A stretch of DNA of 64,000 nucleotides from JAIBAJ01 sp965284645 (lineage in GTDB: Bacteria; Bacteroidota; Bacteroidia; JAIBAJ01), in assembly GCA_965284645.1 (NCBI GenBank), contig OZ260106.1, positions 2,294,001-2,358,000 on the forward strand, given 5' to 3'. The notes beneath the pieces were generated by a model. That model worked only from the letters and a program-made list of their open reading frames with translations. It was not told the DNA's origin and ran no database searches. Both the position numbers and the translations under genes were made by a program. This document shows positions 44,865 through 54,020 of this stretch, piece by piece; position 1 is the first letter of the stretch; each line of letters opens with the position of its first letter.

Positions 44865-44981
44865 TTACAATTGAACCTGGGTGGTTGGAATTTTAGTTTC
44901 CCCAGAATTTGTTGGTCCACTAATCACCTTAAAGTACCTAACATCTAAAATTCCATTCACTATTTCTAGTAGAATTTCCAC
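44865..44981 (-). CDS. Possible small ORF (38 residues)
   Basis: A GTG-started frame just after the stop of the membrane-protein gene: MEILLEIVNGILDVRYFKVI in its first half, then SGPTNSGETKIPTTQVQL. The terminator follows about 100 nt later, so it lies within the same probable transcript. It may be a real small protein or a relic of the C-terminus of a longer gene; no family is recognised. Confidence 0.25.
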   Translation of the reverse strand: MEILLEIVNGILDVRYFKVISGPTNSGETKIPTTQVQL

Positions 44982-44998
44982 CCGAGTTCAATTGTTTT

Positions 44999-45442
44999 TC
45001 ATAGGGTTTGTTGTTTCAATAAGTCAAATTTACAAATATCAAATCGCTCCTTCACCATCTTTTCTGCTTCAGTTCTACTAACCTTAAATTCCATAACCAT
45101 ATGCTCAATGATTAAATTGCTGCATTTGGTATATTCTTCTTTAAATTCAGAATCTGTTAATTGTAAATATTTCTTTCTAAAATTTGGCCATATGATGTAA
45201 AAACTATCAAAATAAGCCTGTTTTAAAAACTCCTTTTCCTTGTTTTTCTTCTCTTCCTCTTTTTCTTTATTTAATTCAATTTCCTCCAGCTTTCCCCGTC
45301 TATTAATCTGATAAACATTTACACTTAGTATTCCAGCTATTAAGATAAAGATAACAAATAAAGTAACTGTCAATGGATGGAAGCCTAAAAACATGAATAA
45401 GCAATTATTTGCTAAAAAGATGTTTTCAAAACATATTATCAT
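44999..45442 (-). CDS. Single-span membrane protein with charged coiled coil
   Basis: A 147-residue protein (131 if it starts at the internal ATG at 45394). One membrane helix at about 17-42 (HPLTVTLFVIFILIAGILSVNV) is followed by a Lys/Glu-rich coiled-coil segment (LEEIELNKEKEEEKKNKEKEF) and a helical C-terminal domain (YLQLTDSEFKEEYTKCSNLI). No family recognised. It lies downstream of the two-component genes but 170 nt away, so co-transcription is uncertain. Confidence 0.6.
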   Translation of the reverse strand: MIICFENIFLANNCLFMFLGFHPLTVTLFVIFILIAGILSVNVYQINRRGKLEEIELNKEKEEEKKNKEKEFLKQAYFDSFYIIWPNFRKKYLQLTDSEFKEEYTKCSNLIIEHMVMEFKVSRTEAEKMVKERFDICKFDLLKQQTL

Positions 45443-45615
45443 TCGCCATCACTTTAGTTTATCCAAATCAAATCGCAAAAGGAAAGACTTAGAAAAAATT
45501 TACCAAAGCAAAGGTCCACTAGAGGTTTTAGAAACCAATTAGAGGCAAATTAGAATGAGATTAGAATCCTAAAAGAGGGGCCTAACTGCTTGTGAAATAA
45601 GTGTATAATTTTCAG

Positions 45616-46980
45616 CTATTGATGCGGAAGTAGCATTTCTACCTTGGTCCCTTTGCCAATTTCGGAGCTTAACTTGATTTCTCCTTTGTGTAATTCAATA
45701 ATTTTCTTTGTCAATGGAAGCCCAATTCCATGTCCACTTTTGTTCTTGGCATTCCTTGATCTGAAGAAAGGTATGTACAATTGGTCTAAATCCTCGTCTG
45801 ATATGCCCATACCTTGGTCTGAAATGGAAAGGATTACCATTTTCTCATTGAATGAAACATCCATAAATGCAGTATGGTTGCCACTGTATTTGCAAGCATT
45901 ATCCAAAACATTGATAATGGCCGATAATATCAATTGCTCATTTCCTTGAATGGTCAGCCAGTTTTCTTCAGGAAAGCCCTCAAAATTCAAAATAACTGAG
46001 TAATTCGGATTTCGTTTCAAAAGTTCGGCACGGGCTAACCCAACCAATTCGTCTATTCGAATCTGAACCAATTCAATTTCAGTAATATCCAAACTGGCCT
46101 GGGCTAACTCCAACAAACCATTCGATAACTTGTTCAATTGCTTGATGTCGGTCAACAACGAATTCAAAATCTCCCTTCCTTCCTGATTTACTTTGTCATT
46201 CATCAAGGTAACCTCTATTTGACCTGTAATCGCTGTTAACGGAGTCCTTAATTCATGGGATGCATTCGAAACAAAACTCCGCTGTATTTCAAAAGCAGAA
46301 TCCAAACGCTCCAACATTTTATTGAATTTAATAGCTAGTTGGGCTATCTCATCCTTGGTATTGCCTTCTTTGACCCTCAAATTCAAATTGTTGGCTGTAA
46401 TAGTGTCAATCTGATTCACCATATTGGCAATGGGTTGCAAAGTCTGTCTCGAAAAAAACATCCCTACAATCCATATCAAAAGCATGGCTACCACTACCCC
46501 GATTATCAAAATCAATTGCAAATAATTCAATTTTGAATAGCCAAATATATCCTGAGCCGAAGCTACAACCAAATAATCATCATATCTCCCTTTAAAAAAC
46601 AATCCTACCATTTCTTCCTTATCTTGCTGAATGTAAATTTCACGCTCATCAACAATTCTTTTCAAAAGATTTTCAGAAATGGGCGGCTTCGTTTTAGGTA
46701 AACTGCTGTATACAAGCTTTTTGTTTAAATCAAAAATAAATACCTTTTGCTTAGGTAACGGATTTACAGCATTTTTCTCCAAAATGGGTAAAAGGTCGTT
46801 GCTGATTTCATCCACATCCGAAAGCAATTTTACGGAATTTAATGCCTTGTCTCTTAACCTTCCCTTAAACTCCTCCCGCCTAAAATTACCAAGCAATGAA
46901 TAGATGATTAGGGAAAAACTAATCAAAAATATCGATACTATAAAGGCAAATTGTAAGGTAATTCTAGTCCGTATTTTCAT
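45616..46980 (-). CDS. Sensor histidine kinase (HAMP, HisKA, HATPase)
   Basis: A 454-residue membrane sensor. Helices at about 8-30 and 154-176 enclose a periplasmic region of ~120 residues. HAMP spans about 177-230, the phosphoacceptor is His242 in SNASHELRTPLTAI, and the ATPase domain shows the N box NVLDNACKYS, G1 SDQGMGI and G2 GHGIGLPL. Together with the overlapping response regulator it forms an OmpR-type system of the CusS/heavy-metal-sensor style; whether it controls the metal efflux genes 5 kb away is not shown. The start overlaps the regulator stop by 4 nt. Confidence 0.92.
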   Translation of the reverse strand: MKIRTRITLQFAFIVSIFLISFSLIIYSLLGNFRREEFKGRLRDKALNSVKLLSDVDEISNDLLPILEKNAVNPLPKQKVFIFDLNKKLVYSSLPKTKPPISENLLKRIVDEREIYIQQDKEEMVGLFFKGRYDDYLVVASAQDIFGYSKLNYLQLILIIGVVVAMLLIWIVGMFFSRQTLQPIANMVNQIDTITANNLNLRVKEGNTKDEIAQLAIKFNKMLERLDSAFEIQRSFVSNASHELRTPLTAITGQIEVTLMNDKVNQEGREILNSLLTDIKQLNKLSNGLLELAQASLDITEIELVQIRIDELVGLARAELLKRNPNYSVILNFEGFPEENWLTIQGNEQLILSAIINVLDNACKYSGNHTAFMDVSFNEKMVILSISDQGMGISDEDLDQLYIPFFRSRNAKNKSGHGIGLPLTKKIIELHKGEIKLSSEIGKGTKVEMLLPHQ

Positions 46981-47657
46981 TCTTTTTCCTTTAATACATA
47001 GCCCATTCCTACATAGGTATGTATGAGTTTTGGAGTAAAATCTTTATCTATTTTCTTCCTTAAATAAAAAATGTATAAATCAATAATATTGGTTCCGGTG
47101 TCAAACGAAATATCCCAAATTTTTTCAGCAATGTCCGACCTCGAAAGCACAATACCTTTGTTTCGCATTAAATATTCTAACAGGTGAAATTCTTTGACTG
47201 TCAGGGATATAGGTTTGCCACTCCGTTTTACTGTCTTGGTTTTTGTGTCTAATTCCAAATTGGAAATTTTCAAAATCGATTCCATCACCGGTGCCACACT
47301 CGAGCGCTTTATCAAAGCTTTAATCCTGGCCAATAATTCGTCAAATTCAAACGGTTTTACTAAATAATCATCTGCACCCAGGTCAAATCCTAAAACCTTG
47401 TCCTTGGTCGAACCCAATGCAGTAAGCATAAGTATGGGTTTTTTGAAATTCCCTTTCCTCAATCGGGTGCAAACCTCAAACCCATTTACCACCGGTAGGT
47501 TTACATCCAAAATAATCAAATCAAATTCCCCTTCCTCCGCCATTCTCAATCCTATTTGTCCATCATAAGCAATCTCAGTTTCAAAACCATTAACTTCCAA
47601 ACCCTTGGAAATGAAGGCCGCCACCTTTTGCTCATCCTCAACTATCAGAATTTTCAT
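46977..47657 (-). CDS. OmpR-family response regulator
   Basis: A 226-residue regulator: receiver domain with EDE acidic pocket, phospho-acceptor Asp51 (LIILDVNLPVV), Thr in LMLTALGS and Lys in DYLVKPFEF, then a winged-helix DNA-binding domain (VKEFHLLEYLMRNKG ... GTNIIDLYIFYLRKKID). It transmits the signal from the kinase encoded directly after it, with which it overlaps by 4 nt. Targets unknown. No promoter core of the standard form is obvious upstream. Confidence 0.93.
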   Translation of the reverse strand: MKILIVEDEQKVAAFISKGLEVNGFETEIAYDGQIGLRMAEEGEFDLIILDVNLPVVNGFEVCTRLRKGNFKKPILMLTALGSTKDKVLGFDLGADDYLVKPFEFDELLARIKALIKRSSVAPVMESILKISNLELDTKTKTVKRSGKPISLTVKEFHLLEYLMRNKGIVLSRSDIAEKIWDISFDTGTNIIDLYIFYLRKKIDKDFTPKLIHTYVGMGYVLKEKE

Positions 47658-47794
47658 CCCTACAAAAGTAGAATTATTTTCTCCTAAATTGCCTTAGAAT
47701 TTGGGTCATTTTTTCATTTATTCTTCAAATATTTTGCTTTTTTGTCTGATCAAATGCTTCCTATCTGCCCCATCATTTAACTATTTTTCTTTAT

Positions 47795-47945
47795 TTGGTG
47801 GGCCCCCTCCGCCCATTTACCTTTGGATATATTTTACCATTCTACCTGGGGCGTTCGGGTCAGGCTTTCGGCGGTAGTCCTCGGTCCGCTTCGTTGCCCT
47901 ACGCGTCCCTGTGGGCTACACTGCCTCTATCCTTGCCCTGGGCCG
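47795..47945 (+). repeat. Dispersed intergenic element, copy H
   Basis: In the divergent gap between the response regulator and queA, oriented toward queA but ending before its promoter. The inner helix is GTAGTCC / GGGCTAC as in copy D, with the AGG/CCT middle pair. Helix 1 (CCCCTCCGCCC / GGGCGTTCGGG) has central mismatches. Confidence 0.8.
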
Positions 47946-48028
47946 TTGTACCTGGCTTTGGTAGGTATACTAGTCAGTTGTTTTTCATATTTGTAGTGGT
48001 GCATGTTTGTTTCAAATAACCTTGCTGC

Positions 48029-48059
48029 TTGTCATTTCAATGCAATCGCCCTACCTTTG
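48029..48059 (+). promoter_or_regulatory. Promoter of queA
   Basis: TTG at 48029-48031, a 20-nt spacer and a perfect TACCTTTG at 48052-48059. The GTG start of queA lies 5 nt after the core, so the message is probably leaderless. Confidence 0.7.
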
Positions 48060-48063
48060 CCCC

Positions 48064-49287
48064 GTGAAAAAACCGTGGGAAATTTCCATAGCAGATTTTA
48101 CTTATTCGCTACCTCCTGATAGGATTGCCCAGTTCCCTTTGTCGGATAGAGAGGCTTCTAAGTTGCTCTATTTCAATGGGCAAGATATTATTTCAAAGAC
48201 TTTCCTTGATATTCCTTCCTTTTTGCCCCCACAATCCTTGTTGGTGCTTAATGCAACCAAGGTGGTGAAAGCCCGGTTGCTTTTTTCAAACAGTACGGGA
48301 GGTAAAATCGAAGTGTTTTGTTTGGAACCTATTAGCCAATTGCCCTCCGTCGCCCTTGAATCAAGCCATTCTACGGTTTGGAAAACAATGGTCGGCGGTC
48401 TGAAAAAATGGAAGAATGAAACGCTTTTCCTCGAAATCTCCGGTCCTCCATCCATTGTACTAAAGGCTAAAAAGCAGGCTGAACAAGGAAATATTGTTAC
48501 CATTGAATTCTCCTGGGAGCCATCTGATCTGAGCTTTGCCGAAGTGCTGGAAGCGGCTGGAAAGGTTCCTTTGCCTCCATACATGAAACGGGATGTGGAA
48601 AAGTCAGACGAAAATCGCTACCAAACAACCTACAATAAATTCCCGGGTTCAGTGGCCGCACCTACAGCTGGACTGCATTTTACAACTCAAGTATTGGACC
48701 GCATTCGCCAAGTTGGTCACCATACAGCTGAACTTTGCCTCCATGTAGGTGCTGGTACTTTTGCCCCGGTGAAGGCCGATAAAATGGAAGAGCATCCTAT
48801 GCATGCAGAATGGTTCGAGGTGGAAATGTCTGTTCTTGAATCCTTGAAAAATCAGGGCGATTATCCCGTAGTGGCTGTTGGTACTACCTCCCTACGAACC
48901 CTGGAAACCTTGTATTGGCTGGGGGTGAAAGTATCGCAAGGTATCGATTTTCAATCTTCGGCCTATTGCCTCTCACAATGGGAACCGTATCAACTAAATT
49001 CTACCCTTTCTTTTTCGGAAAGCCTTAATTTTTTGATAAATTATCTTAATTCGAAAGCCTTGAAGTCCATTATCGGACAGACCCAAATATTAATTGCACC
49101 TGGTTATGAATTTAAGGTAGTAAATGCATTGGTTACAAACTTCCATCAGCCCAATTCCACCTTGCTTTTGCTCATAGCGGCTTTCATAGGCGAATCATGG
49201 CGAAAGGTATATGAATTTGCACTCGAAAATGAGTATCGTTTCTTGAGTTATGGTGATAGTTCCTTGCTAATAAAACCTACTACCTAA
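48064..49287 (+). CDS. queA: tRNA preQ1(34) S-adenosylmethionine ribosyltransferase-isomerase
   Basis: The queuosine pathway enzyme that transfers the ribosyl part of SAM to preQ1 in tRNA to give epoxyqueuosine. Motifs are DFTYSLPPDRIAQFPLSDREASKLL, the RLLFSN...GGKIEVFCLEP segment, PLPPYMKR, RYQTTYNKFPGSVAAPTAGLHFT, LHVGAGTFAPVK, and C-terminal TNFHQPNSTLLLLIAAFIG. The frame opens at 48007, but that ATG is upstream of the promoter core; GTG at 48064 begins KKPWEISIADF and gives 407 residues, the longer side of normal. It heads a string of genes on this strand (DUF4834, yfhO, pdxJ). Confidence 0.95.
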   Translation: MKKPWEISIADFTYSLPPDRIAQFPLSDREASKLLYFNGQDIISKTFLDIPSFLPPQSLLVLNATKVVKARLLFSNSTGGKIEVFCLEPISQLPSVALESSHSTVWKTMVGGLKKWKNETLFLEISGPPSIVLKAKKQAEQGNIVTIEFSWEPSDLSFAEVLEAAGKVPLPPYMKRDVEKSDENRYQTTYNKFPGSVAAPTAGLHFTTQVLDRIRQVGHHTAELCLHVGAGTFAPVKADKMEEHPMHAEWFEVEMSVLESLKNQGDYPVVAVGTTSLRTLETLYWLGVKVSQGIDFQSSAYCLSQWEPYQLNSTLSFSESLNFLINYLNSKALKSIIGQTQILIAPGYEFKVVNALVTNFHQPNSTLLLLIAAFIGESWRKVYEFALENEYRFLSYGDSSLLIKPTT

Positions 49288-49323
49288 TTTGTATTTATTC
49301 TTTTTTCGTTCCTTTGTCCTTCG

Positions 49324-49593
49324 ATGAGTTTGTTTCGCGTAATTCTCCTTCTGATTTTTGGCTGGTACATGTTGGCCATTTTTGGACGGTACCTTTTTCC
49401 TTGGCTACTTCGTCTGCTGTTTAATTCTGCCGCAGAAAAGGTGGCAAAGCAAATGGGTGGTAACCAAACCCCTCCGCGCCAAATAAAAAAGGAAGGTGAA
49501 GTTACCATCAGTCGCAAACAAACAAACCCTAACCAACAATCAGGGCAATCAGGCCATGATGATGAATATGTCGATTTTGAAGAAATTCCTTAA
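49324..49593 (+). CDS. DUF4834 family small membrane protein
   Basis: An 89-residue protein with one N-terminal membrane helix (RVILLLIFGWYMLAIFGRYLF) and a polar, Gln/Lys-rich tail ending DEYVDFEEIP. This is the layout of the Bacteroidota-specific DUF4834 family, whose function is unknown. It lies 36 nt after queA and 24 nt before the YfhO-like gene, which is its usual neighbour. Confidence 0.8.
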   Translation: MSLFRVILLLIFGWYMLAIFGRYLFPWLLRLLFNSAAEKVAKQMGGNQTPPRQIKKEGEVTISRKQTNPNQQSGQSGHDDEYVDFEEIP

Positions 49594-49617
49594 CCAATAC
49601 CTAACTATACCTATCCG

Positions 49618-52053
49618 ATGAATTTTAAAAAGTACCTTCCTCATGTTTTGGTAATTGCTGCTTTCGCCGTTATTTCCCTTGGATTTTTCTTTCCTCTTCT
49701 TCAAGGAAAAGCACTGATGCAACAGGATATCAGCAATTTTAAAGGAATGAGCCAAGAAATAAAGCAGTTCCGTGAAACGTACCACGAAGAACCACTTTGG
49801 ACCAATTCTATGTTTGGTGGAATGCCGGCTTACCAAATTTCAACACTCTATCCTTCCAACTGGATTGCGGCTATCGACAAAGGCTTGATTTCCATTTTAC
49901 CCCATCCTGCCAACTACCTTTTCCTACTTATGGTAGGTTTCTTCCTCACCGGACTGATGCTGGGTGCACATGTTTGGGTTTCAGCAGCTTTGGCCATAGC
50001 CTTTGCCTTTTCATCCTATTCCTTAATTGTAATCGAGGCCGGACACAATTCAAAAGTACATGCCATTGCCTATTTCGCTCCGGTGCTTGGTGCCGTAATT
50101 ATGACTTTCCGTGGAAAATATGTTTTGGGCGCTGTACTAACCGCGCTTTTCCTTTCCCTTGAAATCGCTACCAACCACTTGCAAATTACGTATTACCTCA
50201 TGCTAACCTTGCTTGTTTTTGGCGTTGGTAAGCTTATTGAAATGGCCATTCAAGGTAAATTGGCCGATTTTTTTAAATCTACCGCCATCCTGCTTCCTGC
50301 AGTGGGTATCGCTATTTTGCCCAATATTACTAACCTTATGGCAACCTACGAATATGGTCAATTTACCATGCGCGGAAAAAGTGAATTAAAGCAAGTAAGC
50401 GCCAAATCTACAGGTTTGAATAAGGATTACGCCCTTGGCTGGAGCTACGGGGTTACCGAAACCGGAACTATTTTAATACCAAACTTTCATGGAGGGGCCT
50501 CCCAACAAGAAGTGAGTGCTAAATCTGAAATAGCCGATGCCTTGAAAGAAAACGGCCAACCAGCCAGCGTAGTAAAGCAGTTTGTTAAATCGGTTCCAAC
50601 CTATTGGGGTGATCAACCTTTTACCTCTGGTCCAGTTTATTTCGGTGCTTCGGTAGTATTCCTGTTTGTACTTGGTTTACTTGCCTTGGGCAACGCCGAC
50701 CGTTGGTGGATATTAGTTGCTGCTTTGCTTTCAATGGCTTTATCCTGGGGTAAAAACTGGCCTCCATTAACTGACTTTTTCTTTGATTATTTCCCCGGCT
50801 ACAACAAGTTTAGGGCAGTTTCTATGACCTTGGTTATTGCCCAGGTTGTGTTTCCTTTCCTTGCTTTGTTAGTGATTAAAAAACTTACCGAAACCAAACA
50901 AACCTTCGAAGAATGGAAACCAAAACTTATGATGGCCTTGTATATCACAGGCGGGATTTGCTTGTTTTTTGTTCTTTTACCCGGTGCTTTCTTCAGTTTT
51001 GAAGGGGCAGGCGACGAACAAATGAAAGGTTCTTTCCCTGATTGGTTGATGGCTGCCATCGTTACTGAAAGAGAAAGTATGCTTCGGATGGATGCCCTAC
51101 GTTCCTTGGTTTTTATCGCCTTAAGTTTTGGATTGATATGGTTTTACTTGAAAAATAAAATTACTGAAATGGTCTTAATGGCTGGTTTAGCTTTGTTGTT
51201 TTTGGTGGATTTGGGCGGTGTTGACAAACGCTATATTAACAGTGAAAGCTTCGTGAATAAATCAAGGGTTGAAAAACCTTTTGTACCTACCGAAGCAGAT
51301 GAGAAAATCCTTCAAGACCCTGATCCGAATTTCCGTGTATTTAACTTGGCTGTAAATACATTTAACGATGCTAGCACCAGCTATTTCCACAAAAGCATTG
51401 GAGGTTACCATGGCGCCAAATTGAAACGCTACCAAGAAGTAATCGATTCCTGCCTGAGCCGAAGCAACATGGGTGTTATAAATATGTTGAATACCCGCTA
51501 TGTCATCATCAAGGATAAAAATTCAGGACAACTAATTCCGCAACGAAACCCTCAGGCCTGTGGCAATGCATGGTTTGTTCCTGCTGTAAAATTTGTTCCG
51601 GATGCAGATGGCGAATTAAATGCCTTGATGGATTCGTTTGCCCCCGTTAAAGAAGCCATTGTAAACGAGAAGTTCAAAGAGCAAATCGGCAATTGGACAG
51701 GTGGAACCATCGACTCGTCGGCTTCTATCAAATTAACCGATTATAAAGCCAATGACTTGAAATATGAATATGTAGCCTCCAAAGAACAAATCGCAGTATT
51801 CTCCGAAATCTATTACGAAAAAGGCTGGAATGCCTATGTGGATGGACAATTAACACCTCATTTTCAAACCGATTATATCTTGAGAGGTATGAAACTGCCG
51901 GCAGGTAAACACACCGTTGAATTCAAATTTGAACCAACAGTTTACCGAACAGGCGAAAAAATAGCAATGGCCGGAAGTATTTTGTTATTGCTTTTGGTTG
52001 CCGGAGGTATTTTCATGGAGGTAAAAGGGCAAGCCGGTAATGACAAAGCTTAG
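49618..52053 (+). CDS. YfhO-family membrane protein
   Basis: An 811-residue multi-span inner-membrane protein: about 12-13 hydrophobic helices in the first 540 residues, with a conserved early loop (LLQGKALMQQDISNFKGM) and the GGMPAYQI motif typical of GT-C-like YfhO proteins, then a soluble C-terminal domain (about 560-790) and a last membrane helix (AMAGSILLLLLVAGGIFM). YfhO proteins are needed for glycosylation of lipoteichoic acid in Firmicutes; in this phylum the sugar acceptor is unknown. The stop overlaps the start of pdxJ by 14 nt. Confidence 0.88.
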   Translation: MNFKKYLPHVLVIAAFAVISLGFFFPLLQGKALMQQDISNFKGMSQEIKQFRETYHEEPLWTNSMFGGMPAYQISTLYPSNWIAAIDKGLISILPHPANYLFLLMVGFFLTGLMLGAHVWVSAALAIAFAFSSYSLIVIEAGHNSKVHAIAYFAPVLGAVIMTFRGKYVLGAVLTALFLSLEIATNHLQITYYLMLTLLVFGVGKLIEMAIQGKLADFFKSTAILLPAVGIAILPNITNLMATYEYGQFTMRGKSELKQVSAKSTGLNKDYALGWSYGVTETGTILIPNFHGGASQQEVSAKSEIADALKENGQPASVVKQFVKSVPTYWGDQPFTSGPVYFGASVVFLFVLGLLALGNADRWWILVAALLSMALSWGKNWPPLTDFFFDYFPGYNKFRAVSMTLVIAQVVFPFLALLVIKKLTETKQTFEEWKPKLMMALYITGGICLFFVLLPGAFFSFEGAGDEQMKGSFPDWLMAAIVTERESMLRMDALRSLVFIALSFGLIWFYLKNKITEMVLMAGLALLFLVDLGGVDKRYINSESFVNKSRVEKPFVPTEADEKILQDPDPNFRVFNLAVNTFNDASTSYFHKSIGGYHGAKLKRYQEVIDSCLSRSNMGVINMLNTRYVIIKDKNSGQLIPQRNPQACGNAWFVPAVKFVPDADGELNALMDSFAPVKEAIVNEKFKEQIGNWTGGTIDSSASIKLTDYKANDLKYEYVASKEQIAVFSEIYYEKGWNAYVDGQLTPHFQTDYILRGMKLPAGKHTVEFKFEPTVYRTGEKIAMAGSILLLLLVAGGIFMEVKGQAGNDKA

Positions 52054-52756
52054 TGTAAACATCAATAAAATTGCCACCTTACGCAATGCACGTGGGGGCA
52101 ATGTACCCAATGTTTTGCAAGCTGCGTTGGATATTGAACGGTTTGGTGCACAAGGAATTACAGTGCATCCTCGCCCCGACGAAAGGCATATCCGATACCA
52201 GGATGTGCGTGACCTAAGAAAAGCCATTACCACTGAATTAAATGTGGAAGGTTACCCAAACGATTCGTTTATTGAATTGGTACTGGAAACCATGCCTGAG
52301 CAAGTTACCCTTGTTCCCGACCCGCCTCATGTGCTTACGTCAAATGCCGGTTGGGATACCATCAAAGAGTTGGATTTTTTAAAAGAAGTCATCCGGATTT
52401 TTAAGGACAAGGGCATTCGAACCTCGCTATTTGTTGACCCAATTGAGGAAAGAGTAGAAGGTGCAAAAAGAACCGGAACCGACCGTATTGAACTGTATAC
52501 CGAAAGTTATGCTTCCCATTTTCCTATCGACAAATTTGCTGCAATAAAGGCTTTTATCAAGGCTGCTGAAACCGCCAATAAACTCGAATTAGGCGTAAAT
52601 GCAGGACATGATCTTTCCTTAGAAAACCTGGCCTATTTTTACAAGCATATTCCCAATCTTTTGGAGGTTTCCATCGGTCATGCCTTGATATCGGATGCCC
52701 TCTATTTCGGATTAGAAAATACCGTACAGCTTTATTTAAGGGAACTAAATAACTAA
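52040..52756 (+). CDS. pdxJ: Pyridoxine 5'-phosphate synthase
   Basis: The TIM-barrel enzyme condensing 3-amino-1-phosphohydroxyacetone and deoxyxylulose phosphate to pyridoxine phosphate (vitamin B6). It begins KLSVNINKIATLRNARGG and has GITVHPRPDERHIRYQDV (substrate-binding His/Arg), VTLVPDPPH, LGVNAGHDLSLENL and VSIGHALISDAL. The length, 238 residues, is normal. It overlaps yfhO by 14 nt, so the two are translationally coupled. The 3' end overlaps the convergent M23 gene by 4 nt. Confidence 0.95.
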   Translation: MTKLSVNINKIATLRNARGGNVPNVLQAALDIERFGAQGITVHPRPDERHIRYQDVRDLRKAITTELNVEGYPNDSFIELVLETMPEQVTLVPDPPHVLTSNAGWDTIKELDFLKEVIRIFKDKGIRTSLFVDPIEERVEGAKRTGTDRIELYTESYASHFPIDKFAAIKAFIKAAETANKLELGVNAGHDLSLENLAYFYKHIPNLLEVSIGHALISDALYFGLENTVQLYLRELNN

Positions 52757-53645
52757 AAGTTCATGTAATCCGCTGGATTGAGCGGGGTTCCATTGTACCA
52801 AAGTTCAAAGTGTAAGTGAGGTCCTGTAGTAAGTTCGCCACTGTTTCCAATAATGGCTATTGGTTCTCCGGCTTTTACCATGTTCCCTGTTTTCTTCAAT
52901 AAGGTACTGTTGTGCTTGTAAACCGACAAAAGATTGTTGTCGTGTTGAATGGCAATCACATAACCTGTTTCGGAGGTCCAGCCACTAAATACCACTTTTC
53001 CACCCAAGGTTGCTTTAATGTTTTCGTCTTTAGGGGCCACAATATCTACACCAAAATGACTGTCGATGGTATTGAATTTGGTTGTAACAACGCCTTTGAT
53101 TGGAGGAAAAAGAAAACACCAGCCATGCTTCCGCTTGTCCTGCTGTTTGGATTGTTAGCAATAACCCTTCCCCCGCCAAGTCGCTCTTCTTCTGCTACTT
53201 GTTTGCGCAATAAGGAATCTTCGCTCGACTTTTTGAAACTTAAATTGTTGTATTTCTTTGTACTATCGGGTTTGGAAAGATCGCCTTGTGGCGGAACCTG
53301 TCCTGAAATAATATAATTCAGGTTTTTGATGTAAGCATCCTTGGTCCGCATTTCGTTTTCGAGCGAATCAACTTTGATGCTCATAGAAAATACAGTCCTA
53401 CGCATTCCTACATCCGCATAACCGGGTATGTACTCACGCAGGGGTGTAAATGCAATGATGTACACCATAGAAATAATCAAAAACAAAGTGAAGGAACCAA
53501 AAACGGTGATTACATTCATAGGGGAAAGGGTTAGGGAAGCCTTTTCCTCGAAGGTTTCATCGTTCATGATAACCAAACGGTATTTGCTTTTCAGCCGTTT
53601 GATTAGCTTTTTCTTTTGTTTGGGTTCTTCTTGCTGTTCCATCAA
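52753..53645 (-). pseudogene. M23 metallopeptidase split by a frameshift
   Basis: A LytM-type envelope peptidase broken in one place. The first part (53645 to about 53112) encodes a cytoplasmic N-terminus (EQQEEPKQKKKLIKRL), one membrane helix (about 45-68) and a periplasmic coil. The second part (to 52753) encodes the Zn-peptidase domain with SHFGVDIV (His, Asp) and GPHLHFELWYN (HxH). The frame breaks in a run of five T on the coding strand (A5 at 53107-53111 on plus); one more T would restore GVFFFPPIKGVVTT and a single 298-residue protein with all zinc ligands. So this is a one-base loss by real mutation, slippage or base-calling error. Confidence 0.9.
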
Positions 53646-53782
53646 ATCGGCGCGAAGATAATAAACTTAACCCCAAAATAGTGAAGTGCCAGGAGGAGCT
53701 ATTATGCTTCAGTTGTTTTTATTCACCCCATCTACCATTTTTGGATAAATCTTCACTGGTTTTATTTCACCAAATACTAGAT

Positions 53783-53937
53783 CGGAGGTGTCCGGGCAAG
53801 GATAGAGGCAGTCTAGCCCACAGGGATGCGGAGGCACGGAGCAGACCGAGGACTAGCGCCGAAAGCCTGACCCAATCGCCCTTGCAGACTATTTTGTTTT
53901 CAGTAGACAGTGGTTTTGGCGATTGGGGGCCCGCCAC
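53783..53937 (-). repeat. Dispersed intergenic element, copy I
   Basis: On the minus strand between the M23 gene and the esterase gene. Helix 1 is a perfect 10-bp pair (CCCAATCGCC at 53880-53871 read on plus, with GGCGATTGGG at 53918-53927), differing from copies E and G by a compensated C-G to T-A change. The inner helix is CTAGTCC / GGGCTAG. Confidence 0.85.
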
Positions 53938-54008
53938 ATAAAAAAAGAAAGCATAAATGGGAAAAGCTAATAAATTGTGAAATGATAAGGGATTTTCTGT
54001 TCAAAACC

Positions 54009-54016
54009 TATTTTTG
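54009..54016 (+). promoter_or_regulatory. Promoter core TATTTTTG for esterase
   Basis: Exact TAnnTTTG match. It lies inside the longest open frame (which starts at 53910) and ends 4 nt before GTG 54021, so it fixes the start. Confidence 0.65.
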
Positions 54017-54020
54017 TGCT

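Noticed and set aside
45616..47657. Two-component system assigned as the regulator of the metal efflux genes
   Set aside because: The sequences are only generic OmpR/HisKA; a sialidase and a T9SS gene lie between and no shared operator was found by eye.
49618..52053. YfhO-like gene as an O-antigen ligase
   Set aside because: The early GGMPAYQI motif and the soluble C-terminal domain fit YfhO, not WaaL/O-antigen ligase.
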